Of a stretch of 64,000 nt of DNA, positions 57,397 to 64,000 are shown piece after piece (the stretch's first letter is position 1; each line of letters begins with the position of its first letter). Source of the DNA: CAVTBT01 sp963733065 (lineage in GTDB: Bacteria > Actinomycetota > Thermoleophilia > Gaiellales > Gaiellaceae); contig CAVTBT010000007.1 of NCBI GenBank assembly GCA_963733065.1, forward strand, positions 341,922 to 405,921, in the 5' to 3' direction. The notes beneath the pieces are model-generated. The model saw nothing but the letters and a program-made list of their open reading frames with translations. It did not search any database and was not told where the DNA came from. Made by a program: the position numbers and the translations under genes.

Positions 57397-58893
57397 ATGG
57401 CTGTCGCGGCGCGCGAGTACCGAAACTTCATCGGCGGCGAGTGGGTCGACGCCGCGTCGGGCGAGACGTTCGAGTCGATCGTCCCGGCCACCGGCGAGCC
57501 GCTCGGGACGTTCCCGCGCTCCGCCGCCGAGGACGTCGACCGGGCTGTCGCTGCCGCGAAGGCCGCCTTCGACGAGTGGCGCCTCGTGCCCGCGCCGGAG
57601 CGAGGCTCGATGCTGCTCCGCTTCGCGCGGCTGCTCGAGGACGAGAAGTCCGAGCTCACCGAGCTGATGAGCCGCGAGATGGGCAAGGTGCTCGCCGAGG
57701 CCGGGGGCGACGTCCAGGAAGCGATCGACATGTCGATCTACATGGCCGGTGAGGGCCGCCGCATGTTCGGCCACACCACGCCCTCCGAGCTCAGGGACAA
57801 GTTCCAGATGTCCGTGCGGATGCCGGTCGGCGTCGTCGGCGCGATCACGCCGTGGAACTTCCCGATCGCGATCCCGGCGTGGAAGCTCGCGCCTGCGCTC
57901 GTGTGCGGCAACACCGTCGTCCTGAAGCCGGCGGAGGACACGCCGCTCCTCGCGGAGCGCTTCATCGACCTGCTCGGAGCGGCAGGCCTCCCCGCCGGTG
58001 TCGTGAACCTCGTCCACGGCTACGGTGAGGAGGCGGGCGACCGGCTCGTGCGCCACCCCGACGTCTCCGTGATCACGTTCACCGGCTCGCGCGAGACCGG
58101 GGTGCTGGTCACGAAGGCGGCCGCCGACGGGCTGAAGCACGTCCACCTGGAGCTCGGCGGGAAGAACGCCATCGTCGTGCTCGACGACGCCGACCTCGAC
58201 CTCGCCGTCGACGGCATCCTCTGGTCGGCGTTCGGCACCTCCGGGCAGCGCTGTACCGCGGCGAGCCGAGTCGTCGTCCAGCGCGGCGCGTACGACGAGC
58301 TCAAGCGGCGGCTCGTGGCCCGCGCCGAGGCCATGCGCCTCGGGCCAGGCTGGGACCCGGCGACCGACCTCGGGCCCGTCATCAACCGCGAGGCGCTCGA
58401 CAAGATCCACTCGTACACGGGAATCGGCGCCGACGAGGGCGCCACGCTCCTGACAGGAGGCGAGGTCGCCGCCGAGGGCGATCTCGGCAAGGGCTTCTTC
58501 TACCGCCCGACGATCTTCGCCGACGTCGATCCGGAGATGCGGATCGCGCAGGAGGAGATCTTCGGGCCGACGACGGCGCTCATCCCCGTCGCGGACTTCG
58601 ACGAGGCCGTCCGCGTGGCGAACGGCATCCGCTACGGCCTCTCGTCGTCGATCTTCACCCGTGACGTCAACACCGCGTTCCGGGCGATGCGAGACCTGCA
58701 GGCCGGCATCACATACATCAACGCCGGCACGACCGGCGCCGAGGTGCACCTGCCGTTCGGCGGGACGAAGGACACCGGCAACGGCCATCGCGAGGCCGGC
58801 CAGGCGGCGCTCGACGTGTTCACCGAGTGGAAGTCGATCTACGTCGACTACTCGGGCAGGCTGCAACGGGCACAGATCGACAACGTCGAGTAG
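57397..58893 (+). CDS. NAD(P)-dependent aldehyde dehydrogenase
   Basis: 498 residues. Cofactor and catalytic motifs are present: PWNFPIAIPAWK, FTGSRETG, the general base Glu252 in LELGGKN, nucleophile Cys286 in SGQRCTA, and EEIFGPTTALI. The C-terminal GTTGAEVHLPFGGTKDTGNG resembles the 2-oxoglutarate- or aminoadipate-semialdehyde dehydrogenase branch, suggesting a semialdehyde substrate from amino-acid or sugar breakdown. Substrate not provable from sequence alone. Confidence 0.92.
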   Translation: MAVAAREYRNFIGGEWVDAASGETFESIVPATGEPLGTFPRSAAEDVDRAVAAAKAAFDEWRLVPAPERGSMLLRFARLLEDEKSELTELMSREMGKVLAEAGGDVQEAIDMSIYMAGEGRRMFGHTTPSELRDKFQMSVRMPVGVVGAITPWNFPIAIPAWKLAPALVCGNTVVLKPAEDTPLLAERFIDLLGAAGLPAGVVNLVHGYGEEAGDRLVRHPDVSVITFTGSRETGVLVTKAAADGLKHVHLELGGKNAIVVLDDADLDLAVDGILWSAFGTSGQRCTAASRVVVQRGAYDELKRRLVARAEAMRLGPGWDPATDLGPVINREALDKIHSYTGIGADEGATLLTGGEVAAEGDLGKGFFYRPTIFADVDPEMRIAQEEIFGPTTALIPVADFDEAVRVANGIRYGLSSSIFTRDVNTAFRAMRDLQAGITYINAGTTGAEVHLPFGGTKDTGNGHREAGQAALDVFTEWKSIYVDYSGRLQRAQIDNVE

Positions 58894-58931
58894 CTCTGTT
58901 CGGCGCCCTGACCCGAACGGACTAGCTCGTG

Positions 58932-58960
58932 TTGCCGATGTCCAAAGTCGCACATACACT
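58932..58960 (+). promoter_or_regulatory. Promoter with TTGCCG -35 and TACACT -10, 17-base spacer
   Basis: TTGCCG at 58932-58937 and TACACT at 58955-58960 have ideal spacing. Transcription would begin at about the GTG at 58968, so the gene is probably leaderless. This is the clearest two-box promoter seen here. Confidence 0.55.
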
Positions 58961-58967
58961 CGGACGA

Positions 58968-59909
58968 GTGCCGAGAGTCCTTCTCCGGGGCGGGGTCACG
59001 AAGACGATGCTGGTCGGGTTCGTGGCAGCCGCATGCGCGCTCGTCGCACTCGCGCTCGCAGACGAGAGCCGCGCGACCGCGGCGGCGGCGGCGGCGAACA
59101 CCGTCACCTTCCCGGACTCGACCGGCGAAGACGCCGCGGGACCGGACATCGTGTCGGTCGTCGTCTCGAACGACGACCGCGGGCTGGTCACCTTCAAGCT
59201 CAACATCCCGAACCGCCCGACGTTCACCGGCGACATGCTCTTCGCCCTCGCGCTCGACACCGACGCGAACCCGGCGTCCGGCGATCCCGACTTCGGCGGC
59301 GCCGACTACCTGATCGAGCTCGACGGCCCACTGACCGGCCCGGCGTCGGTCGGTCTGTTCCGCTGGAGCGGGACGGAGTTCACGACGCAGGGCGTGCCGC
59401 AGGCGTCACTGATCTTCTCCTACGCGAACGGCCCGTCCGTCAGCATCAACAGCTCGGAGCTGGGCGGCTCCCGGCGGTTCGGCCTGTTCGTGCTGGCGTT
59501 CTCGGGCATCGTGCTCGGCCCGGCCGGCGAGCCCGACTTCACGAACGTCCACTTCGACGCGGCGCCGCAGCAGGGGAGCTTCACGTACGACGTGCGGATC
59601 ACGCCGCCGGCGCTGGTCGTCCGCAGCTCGGGCTCACGGCCTGTGCGGCCGAAGCCGGGCGGCGTGTACACGGCGTACGCGGTCGTCGCGCGCAACGACG
59701 GCACGGCGATGCAGCCCGGAACGGTGACCTGCCGCGCGACGATCGCAGGCAGCGCCGTCAGGGCCACAGGCTCGAGCCTGACCGGCGGGCGGGCCAACTG
59801 CAACTTCAGGATCCCGAAGACCGCGAAGGGCAAGACGATTCGCGTCACGATCACCGTACGGTCCGGCGGACTCCGCGCCGTGCGGACCGTGTCGGCCCGG
59901 ATCGCCTAG
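58968..59909 (+). CDS. Secreted beta-sandwich protein of unknown function
   Basis: 313 residues from GTG 58968. The longer reading from 58929 would place the promoter inside the gene. Signal segment TKTMLVGFVAAACALVALALA. The first domain (about 45-205) has a calcium-like acidic motif DTDANPASGDPDFGG and strands ending VLGPAGEPDF. The second (about 215-313) is Ig-like with a cysteine pair (TVTCRATIAG, GGRANCNFRI). Probably a surface protein. Confidence 0.68.
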   Translation: MPRVLLRGGVTKTMLVGFVAAACALVALALADESRATAAAAAANTVTFPDSTGEDAAGPDIVSVVVSNDDRGLVTFKLNIPNRPTFTGDMLFALALDTDANPASGDPDFGGADYLIELDGPLTGPASVGLFRWSGTEFTTQGVPQASLIFSYANGPSVSINSSELGGSRRFGLFVLAFSGIVLGPAGEPDFTNVHFDAAPQQGSFTYDVRITPPALVVRSSGSRPVRPKPGGVYTAYAVVARNDGTAMQPGTVTCRATIAGSAVRATGSSLTGGRANCNFRIPKTAKGKTIRVTITVRSGGLRAVRTVSARIA

Positions 59910-59928
59910 CACTCGACTAGTCGGGTCG

Positions 59929-62184
59929 ATGCGCGCACGGCCAACCGCATGGACGAAATGCGCGGTCGCCGTCGTCGCGCTCCTTGCGGTCGCGGTGCCC
60001 GCCGCCCAGCCCGCCGAGCAGCGCGCCGTTGTCGCCGAGCCTGAACGGATCTTCGTCGAGCCGACCAGCGAGGAGCTCACCGAGGTGACCCTGGCGCCGC
60101 TGCCGCGAGCGGCGATGCGAGCCGAGGCGCAACGCGTCGGGGCCGCACAGGCGGCCGTCGTGGGCGACCAGCGGATCTGGCCGTCGCTCGACCGGCGCGC
60201 GAACCAGCTGTATCCGAAGCCGTTTACGCTCCGCGCCGTCGGCACCTACATCGAGGTCTGGGTCGCGAGCGGGCAGGACGGGATCTCGCGCGGCCTCGAG
60301 TTCCCGCCGGGCGACTGCCGCAACGACGACCGCGTGCAGCTCACCGACGCGCAGGCCCAGCACCTCGCGCAGCAGTTCGACACGGTCATCTACCCGCGCG
60401 AGTCCGCGACGTTCAGCGCGCCGACCCCGCGGGACGGCTCGCGCGCCACGCTGCCCGCACAGGCTGGACTCCCGGCCGACTACTACATCGGTGACGGCGG
60501 CCGCGTGATCGCGCTGGTCGACAACATCCGCGACGAGGCGTTCTTCGACGTGAACGTCCGCGTGGGCGTCGGCGGCGTCTTCGTGCCGCTGCTCGACGAG
60601 CAGGTGGATCGCAACGTGATCACGATCGACGGGGTCGACTGGCTGCACCGCACGGGCGCCAACCCGCCGCACAACCCCGTCCCGGGCGACCTCTGCCGCA
60701 GCCGCGCGGCGCGTCCGTACCTCATCGAGGCGACGTTCGCGCACGAGTACCAGCACCTGCTGGAGTCGTTCCAGGACGACAACGAGCTGAGCTGGATCAA
60801 CGAGGGCCTGTCGATGTACTCCGAGCAGATCACGGGCTACGTGGACAACCGGAAGCCGATCACGGACGTGGGCTTCAGCGGCAGCGTCCAGTGCTTCCTG
60901 GGCCATAGCGTGCGGCAGACGGGTGCCAACCCGAACCCGTCCGCCGGCGGGCCCGAGAACTCGCTGACGCGGTGGGGCGACAAGGGCGACGAGGAGATCG
61001 TCTGCGACTACGGTGCAGCGGAGACGTTCATGCACTATCTCGCCGGCCGCTTCGGGCCCGGCTTCCTGTCGGCGCTCCACCGCGATCCCGACAATGGCCT
61101 CGTCTCGCTCCGCAAGCTGGCTCGCGGCGCCGGCGCCGACGCCACGGCCGTGATTCACGACTGGGCCGCCATGATCGCCCTCGACGGCGTCCTCGACCGC
61201 GGGTTCCGGCTCACCGGAGGCCAGGCGGCCAGATACCGAACGTCCACCCTCGACACGTCGGTCAACTGGAGCAGCCCGCAGGCGTTCCGGAACCCCGGCG
61301 CGCCGCCGAACGGCTCCGACTACGTCCGCCTCGTCGGTCAGAGCGGCGGCGTCCTGCGGTCGAACCGGATTCGTTCGATCGCCTTCGACGGCGCCGCCGC
61401 CTTCCCGCGCCGCGGCGTGGAATGGCGCGTCGACCCGAATCCGATCGACCACGCGGGGAACCCCGCGCTCCATTCCGGCGGCGGCGGAGGGATCGACCGC
61501 GGCATCGTGCGGCGTCTGACCGTGCCGCGGACGAGCGCGACCCTTTCGTTCGCAACGCGCTTCGACCTCCAACTGGGGATCGACTTCGCCTTCGTGCAGG
61601 TGTCCACGAACAACGGCAAGTCGTGGCGCAGCCTCCGCGGCAACCTGACGACGTCGGGCGCCGATCCGAGCGCGACGGCCGCCGTTCGCCGTCACCTGCC
61701 CGGCCTGACCGGGCGCTCCGGTGGCGGCCCGCTCCCGACCTGGACCTCGGCCAGGTACGACCTCTCCGCCTATCGCGGGCGCCCCGTACTGCTCGCGTTC
61801 CGCCTGGTCACCGATCCGCGTGTGGCGTTCCCGGGCTGGTGGATCGACGATGTTCGGATCGGCGGCACGTCGCTGACGACCGGCACCGCGCTCGAGGGCT
61901 GGCAGTCGTTCGCGCGAACCAGCTCCGAGCCGCTCGTCGGCTTCACGGTTCAGCTCGTCGGCTACTCGGACACGCGTGGGCGGCGCGCCTTCATCCGTCG
62001 CCTGCCGCTCGACGGACGGCTGCGCGGCGAGCTGAGCGGTGCGGCGCTGCAGCGGCTGCTGGCCCCCGGCTACGACGTCGTCGCGGCGATCGTGACCCAC
62101 GACGACCCGACGGAGGGCAAGGCCACCTACGCGCCGTACGTCCTCCGGGTCAACGGGGTCGTGCAGCCCGGCGGTCGGCGTTAG
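59929..62184 (+). CDS. Secreted HExxH zinc peptidase with immune-inhibitor-A-like beta domain
   Basis: 751 residues. Signal peptide AVAVVALLAVAVPAAQPA. The catalytic motif is ATFAHEYQHLLE (HEYQH at 272-276), followed by SWINEGLSMYSEQI, where the glutamate is the likely third ligand. The C-terminal half has LSFATRFDLQLGIDFAFVQV, TNNGKSW and FPGWWIDDVRIGG, a jelly-roll typical of M6-like peptidases. Starts 19 bases after the previous gene. Works outside the cell with the M36 protease. Confidence 0.85.
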   Translation: MRARPTAWTKCAVAVVALLAVAVPAAQPAEQRAVVAEPERIFVEPTSEELTEVTLAPLPRAAMRAEAQRVGAAQAAVVGDQRIWPSLDRRANQLYPKPFTLRAVGTYIEVWVASGQDGISRGLEFPPGDCRNDDRVQLTDAQAQHLAQQFDTVIYPRESATFSAPTPRDGSRATLPAQAGLPADYYIGDGGRVIALVDNIRDEAFFDVNVRVGVGGVFVPLLDEQVDRNVITIDGVDWLHRTGANPPHNPVPGDLCRSRAARPYLIEATFAHEYQHLLESFQDDNELSWINEGLSMYSEQITGYVDNRKPITDVGFSGSVQCFLGHSVRQTGANPNPSAGGPENSLTRWGDKGDEEIVCDYGAAETFMHYLAGRFGPGFLSALHRDPDNGLVSLRKLARGAGADATAVIHDWAAMIALDGVLDRGFRLTGGQAARYRTSTLDTSVNWSSPQAFRNPGAPPNGSDYVRLVGQSGGVLRSNRIRSIAFDGAAAFPRRGVEWRVDPNPIDHAGNPALHSGGGGGIDRGIVRRLTVPRTSATLSFATRFDLQLGIDFAFVQVSTNNGKSWRSLRGNLTTSGADPSATAAVRRHLPGLTGRSGGGPLPTWTSARYDLSAYRGRPVLLAFRLVTDPRVAFPGWWIDDVRIGGTSLTTGTALEGWQSFARTSSEPLVGFTVQLVGYSDTRGRRAFIRRLPLDGRLRGELSGAALQRLLAPGYDVVAAIVTHDDPTEGKATYAPYVLRVNGVVQPGGRR

Positions 62185-62196
62185 CCTGACGTTGGC

Positions 62197-62556
62197 ATGC
62201 GCGATCCCGTCGACCTGACCGCCGCGCTCGCGCAGCTCGACGACTACTGGTCGCCGCGGATCGTCGCGCGGTACAACGAGCACAAGGTCGTCGTTGGGAA
62301 GGTGCTCGGGGAGTTCGTCTGGCATTCGCATCCGGAGACCGACGACCTGTTCCTCGTGCTCGACGGACGCCTGACGATCGATATGCGCGACCGCTCGGTG
62401 GAGCTCGGGCCGGGGGAGCTGTTCGTCGTGCCGCGAGGTGTCGAGCACCGCCCGCGCGCCGACGTCGAGACGCACGTGCTGCTCGTCGAGCCGGAGGGGA
62501 CGCCGAACACCGGCGATTCCACGGAGCGCGAGCCGGCACCGGAGCTCGACCTCTAG
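62197..62556 (+). CDS. Small cupin protein
   Basis: 119 residues from ATG 62197, 9 bases after a TAGCCT box. One conserved beta-barrel with metal ligands in FVWHSHPETDDLFLVLDG and VVPRGVEHRP (two His, Glu/Asp, then a His). Acidic C-terminal tail. Function not predictable. Confidence 0.82.
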   Translation: MRDPVDLTAALAQLDDYWSPRIVARYNEHKVVVGKVLGEFVWHSHPETDDLFLVLDGRLTIDMRDRSVELGPGELFVVPRGVEHRPRADVETHVLLVEPEGTPNTGDSTEREPAPELDL

Positions 62557-63005
62557 TCCGGCGCGGGCGCGACCCGGACGACGAAGCGCGAGCGTCGCGT
62601 TCCGACCACCGCGGTCAGCGCCCAGCAGCCGGGCTGGCCGAACCGGACGCCCGACGGCTGGAAGCCGAGGCGGCCGTAGCAACAGGCGATCTCACTCTCG
62701 AAGATGGCCGACTCGCCGTCCAGCCGCTTTCCGTAGAGCCGCAATGCCCCCGGCCGCTCGCGCCACCACCCGATCTTCTGGCCCCGTGGCAGGGCCCGGA
62801 ACCCGCCTCCGTGAAACGCTCCCGCGACTCCCATCCAGACGCGGTTCTGCACCCACCACGAGCCGGAGAGCTTCGCGAGGTCTGGCGTCGGCGGTCGCTT
62901 TGCCCGTGGCGTCGTGTTGCAGTCGAGCCCGGAGGTGCCGCCGTGCGCGCCGACGGTCAACGACAGTGCGGCGAGCACGACAGCCTGCGCGATCCGAGCG
63001 CGCAT
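62553..63005 (-). CDS. Small secreted cysteine-containing protein
   Basis: 150 residues from ATG 63005. Signal peptide AQAVVLAALSLTVGAHG, then a compact domain with cysteines at DCNTTP, IACCYG and GCWALT and many aromatics (SWWVQNRVWMG, IGWWRERPG). Probably a disulfide-bonded extracellular protein. Family not recognised. The start is 18 bases from the divergent GTG at 63024. Confidence 0.65.
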   Translation of the reverse strand: MRARIAQAVVLAALSLTVGAHGGTSGLDCNTTPRAKRPPTPDLAKLSGSWWVQNRVWMGVAGAFHGGGFRALPRGQKIGWWRERPGALRLYGKRLDGESAIFESEIACCYGRLGFQPSGVRFGQPGCWALTAVVGTRRSRFVVRVAPAPD

Positions 63006-63010
63006 GCGGG

Positions 63011-63016
63011 TAGTGT
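63011..63016 (+). promoter_or_regulatory. TAGTGT box, 7 bases before the GTG at 63024
   Basis: Leaderless-type spacing that fixes the start of the NIF3-insert-like gene. Confidence 0.45.
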
Positions 63017-63023
63017 CGCCACG

Positions 63024-63344
63024 GTGGCACGGGAGTTCAAGCTCGTGTACTTCGTGCCGGGAGGGGCGCGTGACGCCACGCGCGACGCGGTCTTCGCCGC
63101 GGGTGGTGGTGTGATCGGCGAGTACGAGCGGTGCTCCTGGTACACGCAGGGCACCGGCACGTTCCTCCCGGGCGCCGGCGCGGAGCCGGCCATCGGGCGC
63201 GTCGGCGCGGAGGAGCATGTCGCCGAGTTCCGCGTCGAGATCGTCGTGCCTGCGGAGCGCCTCGAGGCGTCGCTCGCCGCGCTGCGCGAGGCGCATCCCT
63301 ACGAGGAGGTCGCCGTCGACGTCTACCCGCTGCACACGCGGTGA
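63024..63344 (+). CDS. Stand-alone NIF3-insert/CutA-like domain protein
   Basis: 106 residues: FKLVYFVPGGARDATRDAVF, GGGVIGEYERCSWYTQGTGT, FRVEIVVPAERLEASLAALR, HPYEEVAVDVYPL. This is the PII/CutA-like domain that is inserted in many NIF3/YqfO proteins, here alone. The role is unknown, perhaps ligand or metal sensing. GTGA overlap with the RNase HI gene means translational coupling. Confidence 0.82.
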   Translation: MAREFKLVYFVPGGARDATRDAVFAAGGGVIGEYERCSWYTQGTGTFLPGAGAEPAIGRVGAEEHVAEFRVEIVVPAERLEASLAALREAHPYEEVAVDVYPLHTR

Positions 63345-63742
63345 AGGCGAGGCTCTCGACCGACGGCGGCGCGCGGGGCAACCCCGGCCCTGCCGCGTAT
63401 GGCTACGTGCTCGAGTCGGACGACGGCACGGTGCTCGACGCGCGCGGCGAGGCGATCGGCGTCGCCACGAACAACGTCGCCGAGTACCGGGCGCTCCTCG
63501 CGGGCTCGAGAAGGCTGCCGCAGCTCGGGGTCAGCGAGCTCGAGGTCGTCTCGGACTCCGAGCTGATGGTGAAGCAGATGCGGGGCGAGTACCGGGTCAA
63601 GAACGAGGCGCTCAAGGGCCTGTCGCTGGAAGCCGCCCGGCTCGCGAGGGCGATCGGGAGCGTCCGCTACACGGCTGTGCGGCGTGAGCACAACGAGCTC
63701 GCCGACCGCCTCGTGAACGACGCACTCGACGCCGAGCAGTAG
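63341..63742 (+). CDS. Ribonuclease HI
   Basis: 133 residues from GTG 63341. Cleaves RNA in RNA-DNA hybrids. The four acidic catalytic positions are visible: STDGGARGNPGPA, NNVAEYRALL, VSDSELMVKQM and the late EHNELADRLVNDAL with the active-site histidine nearby. No hybrid-binding or CobC domain is fused. Coupled to the NIF3-insert-like gene. Confidence 0.93.
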   Translation: MKARLSTDGGARGNPGPAAYGYVLESDDGTVLDARGEAIGVATNNVAEYRALLAGSRRLPQLGVSELEVVSDSELMVKQMRGEYRVKNEALKGLSLEAARLARAIGSVRYTAVRREHNELADRLVNDALDAEQ

Positions 63743-63787
63743 GCGCCGGGGCGCCCGGAACGCTCGTCGATCGCCGGCGGGCGAGGC

Positions 63788-63793
63788 TATACT
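63788..63793 (+). promoter_or_regulatory. TATACT -10 of tRNA-Gly
   Basis: Lies 11 bases before the mature 5' end. Weak -35. Confidence 0.6.
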
Positions 63794-63804
63794 CCGCGTC
63801 CCAC

Positions 63805-63878
63805 GCGGATGTAGCTCAGTTGGCTAGAGCGTCTGCTTGCCATGCAGAAGGTCGTGGGTTCGAGTCCCATCATCCGCT
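63805..63878 (+). tRNA. tRNA-Gly (GCC)
   Basis: 74 bases without encoded CCA. Acceptor GCGGATG/CATCCGC with discriminator T, D-arm GCTC/GAGC, anticodon loop TTGCCAT with GCC, and T-loop TTCGAGT. Confidence 0.97.
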
Positions 63879-63882
63879 TGCC

Positions 63883-63907
63883 AAACCCCGCTGGAAGCGG
63901 CGGGTTT
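63883..63907 (+). terminator. Hairpin after tRNA-Gly
   Basis: AAACCC pairs with GGGTTT with further GC pairs inside. A short T run at the end of the right arm makes it the most canonical terminator here. Confidence 0.6.
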
Positions 63908-63947
63908 CTGAGAGAGAGCCTACCGCTGGCGGTAGCTAGGGCTTCGA

Positions 63948-63966
63948 TAGTCAGGATCTAGTCAGG
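63948..63966 (+). repeat. Two TAGTCAGG direct repeats, 11-base period
   Basis: Copies at 63948-63955 and 63959-63966, 70 bases downstream of tRNA-Gly and preceded by the palindrome TACCGC-TG-GCGGTA at 63921-63934. Possible protein-binding or integration-related site at the window edge. Confidence 0.4.
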
Positions 63967-64000
63967 TTCGGTCTCGGCGTGCTGGCGACCGGTCCTCGTG

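Overview
The window is about 64 kb of very GC-rich DNA. It has many GTG starts, short intergenic gaps, actinobacterial-type genes (a WhiG/FliA-like sigma factor, a PASTA kinase, MeaB, ABC peptide importers) and two tRNAs. This suggests an uncultured high-GC actinobacterium, most likely Thermoleophilia-like (Gaiellales/Solirubrobacterales). That placement comes from gene style only. At least fifteen frame breaks, nearly all equal to one extra base, sit inside otherwise well-preserved genes, so the assembly probably carries insertion-type errors.

Layout. 1-12433: a split ATP synthase locus. atpA-atpG are separated from atpD-atpC by a complete peptide ABC transporter (oppC, oppA, oppB, oppD, oppF), a small membrane protein and an anti-sigma-like protein. 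12434-13080: intergenic palindromic repeats and a decayed permease fragment. 13081-20770: metH, an MFS exporter, meaB, threonine dehydratase and a cupin. 20769-27820: an MBL-fold/rhodanese sulfur enzyme on the minus strand, then a second complete peptide ABC operon. 27798-41040: plus-strand genes (kelch lipoprotein, GFA protein, SCP2, membrane proteins, SpoIID-like, Ig-like secreted protein, DHDPS-family lyase, FAD oxidoreductase) alternate with four minus-strand genes of acyl-CoA/leucine catabolism (acyl-CoA dehydrogenase, methylcrotonyl-CoA carboxylase alpha-like, methylglutaconyl-CoA hydratase-like, carboxyltransferase beta).

41125-46859: a signalling block with a membrane GGDEF-HD-GYP protein, a membrane HD-GYP protein, an orphan Hcp-like tube protein, a divergent STAND-like ATPase and a cyclic-nucleotide-binding protein. 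46856-52145: small proteins, tRNA-Trp, a sigma-28-type factor and a secreted M36 metalloprotease. 52193-58893: a PASTA Ser/Thr kinase, an EF-G paralogue, a zinc-ribbon protein, a microprotein and an aldehyde dehydrogenase. 58968-63878: secreted proteins including an HExxH peptidase, a cupin, a stand-alone NIF3-insert-like protein coupled to RNase HI, and tRNA-Gly.

Together these genes describe an aerobic or facultative heterotroph that takes up peptides, digests protein outside the cell and breaks down branched-chain acyl-CoAs. Methylmalonyl-CoA/B12 chemistry is suggested by metH and meaB. Two non-coding themes stand out. First, two families of dispersed intergenic palindromes are present, one with covarying stems and GNRA-type loops. 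Second, a TANNNT box lies 6-11 bases before many start codons, which points to widespread leaderless transcripts.
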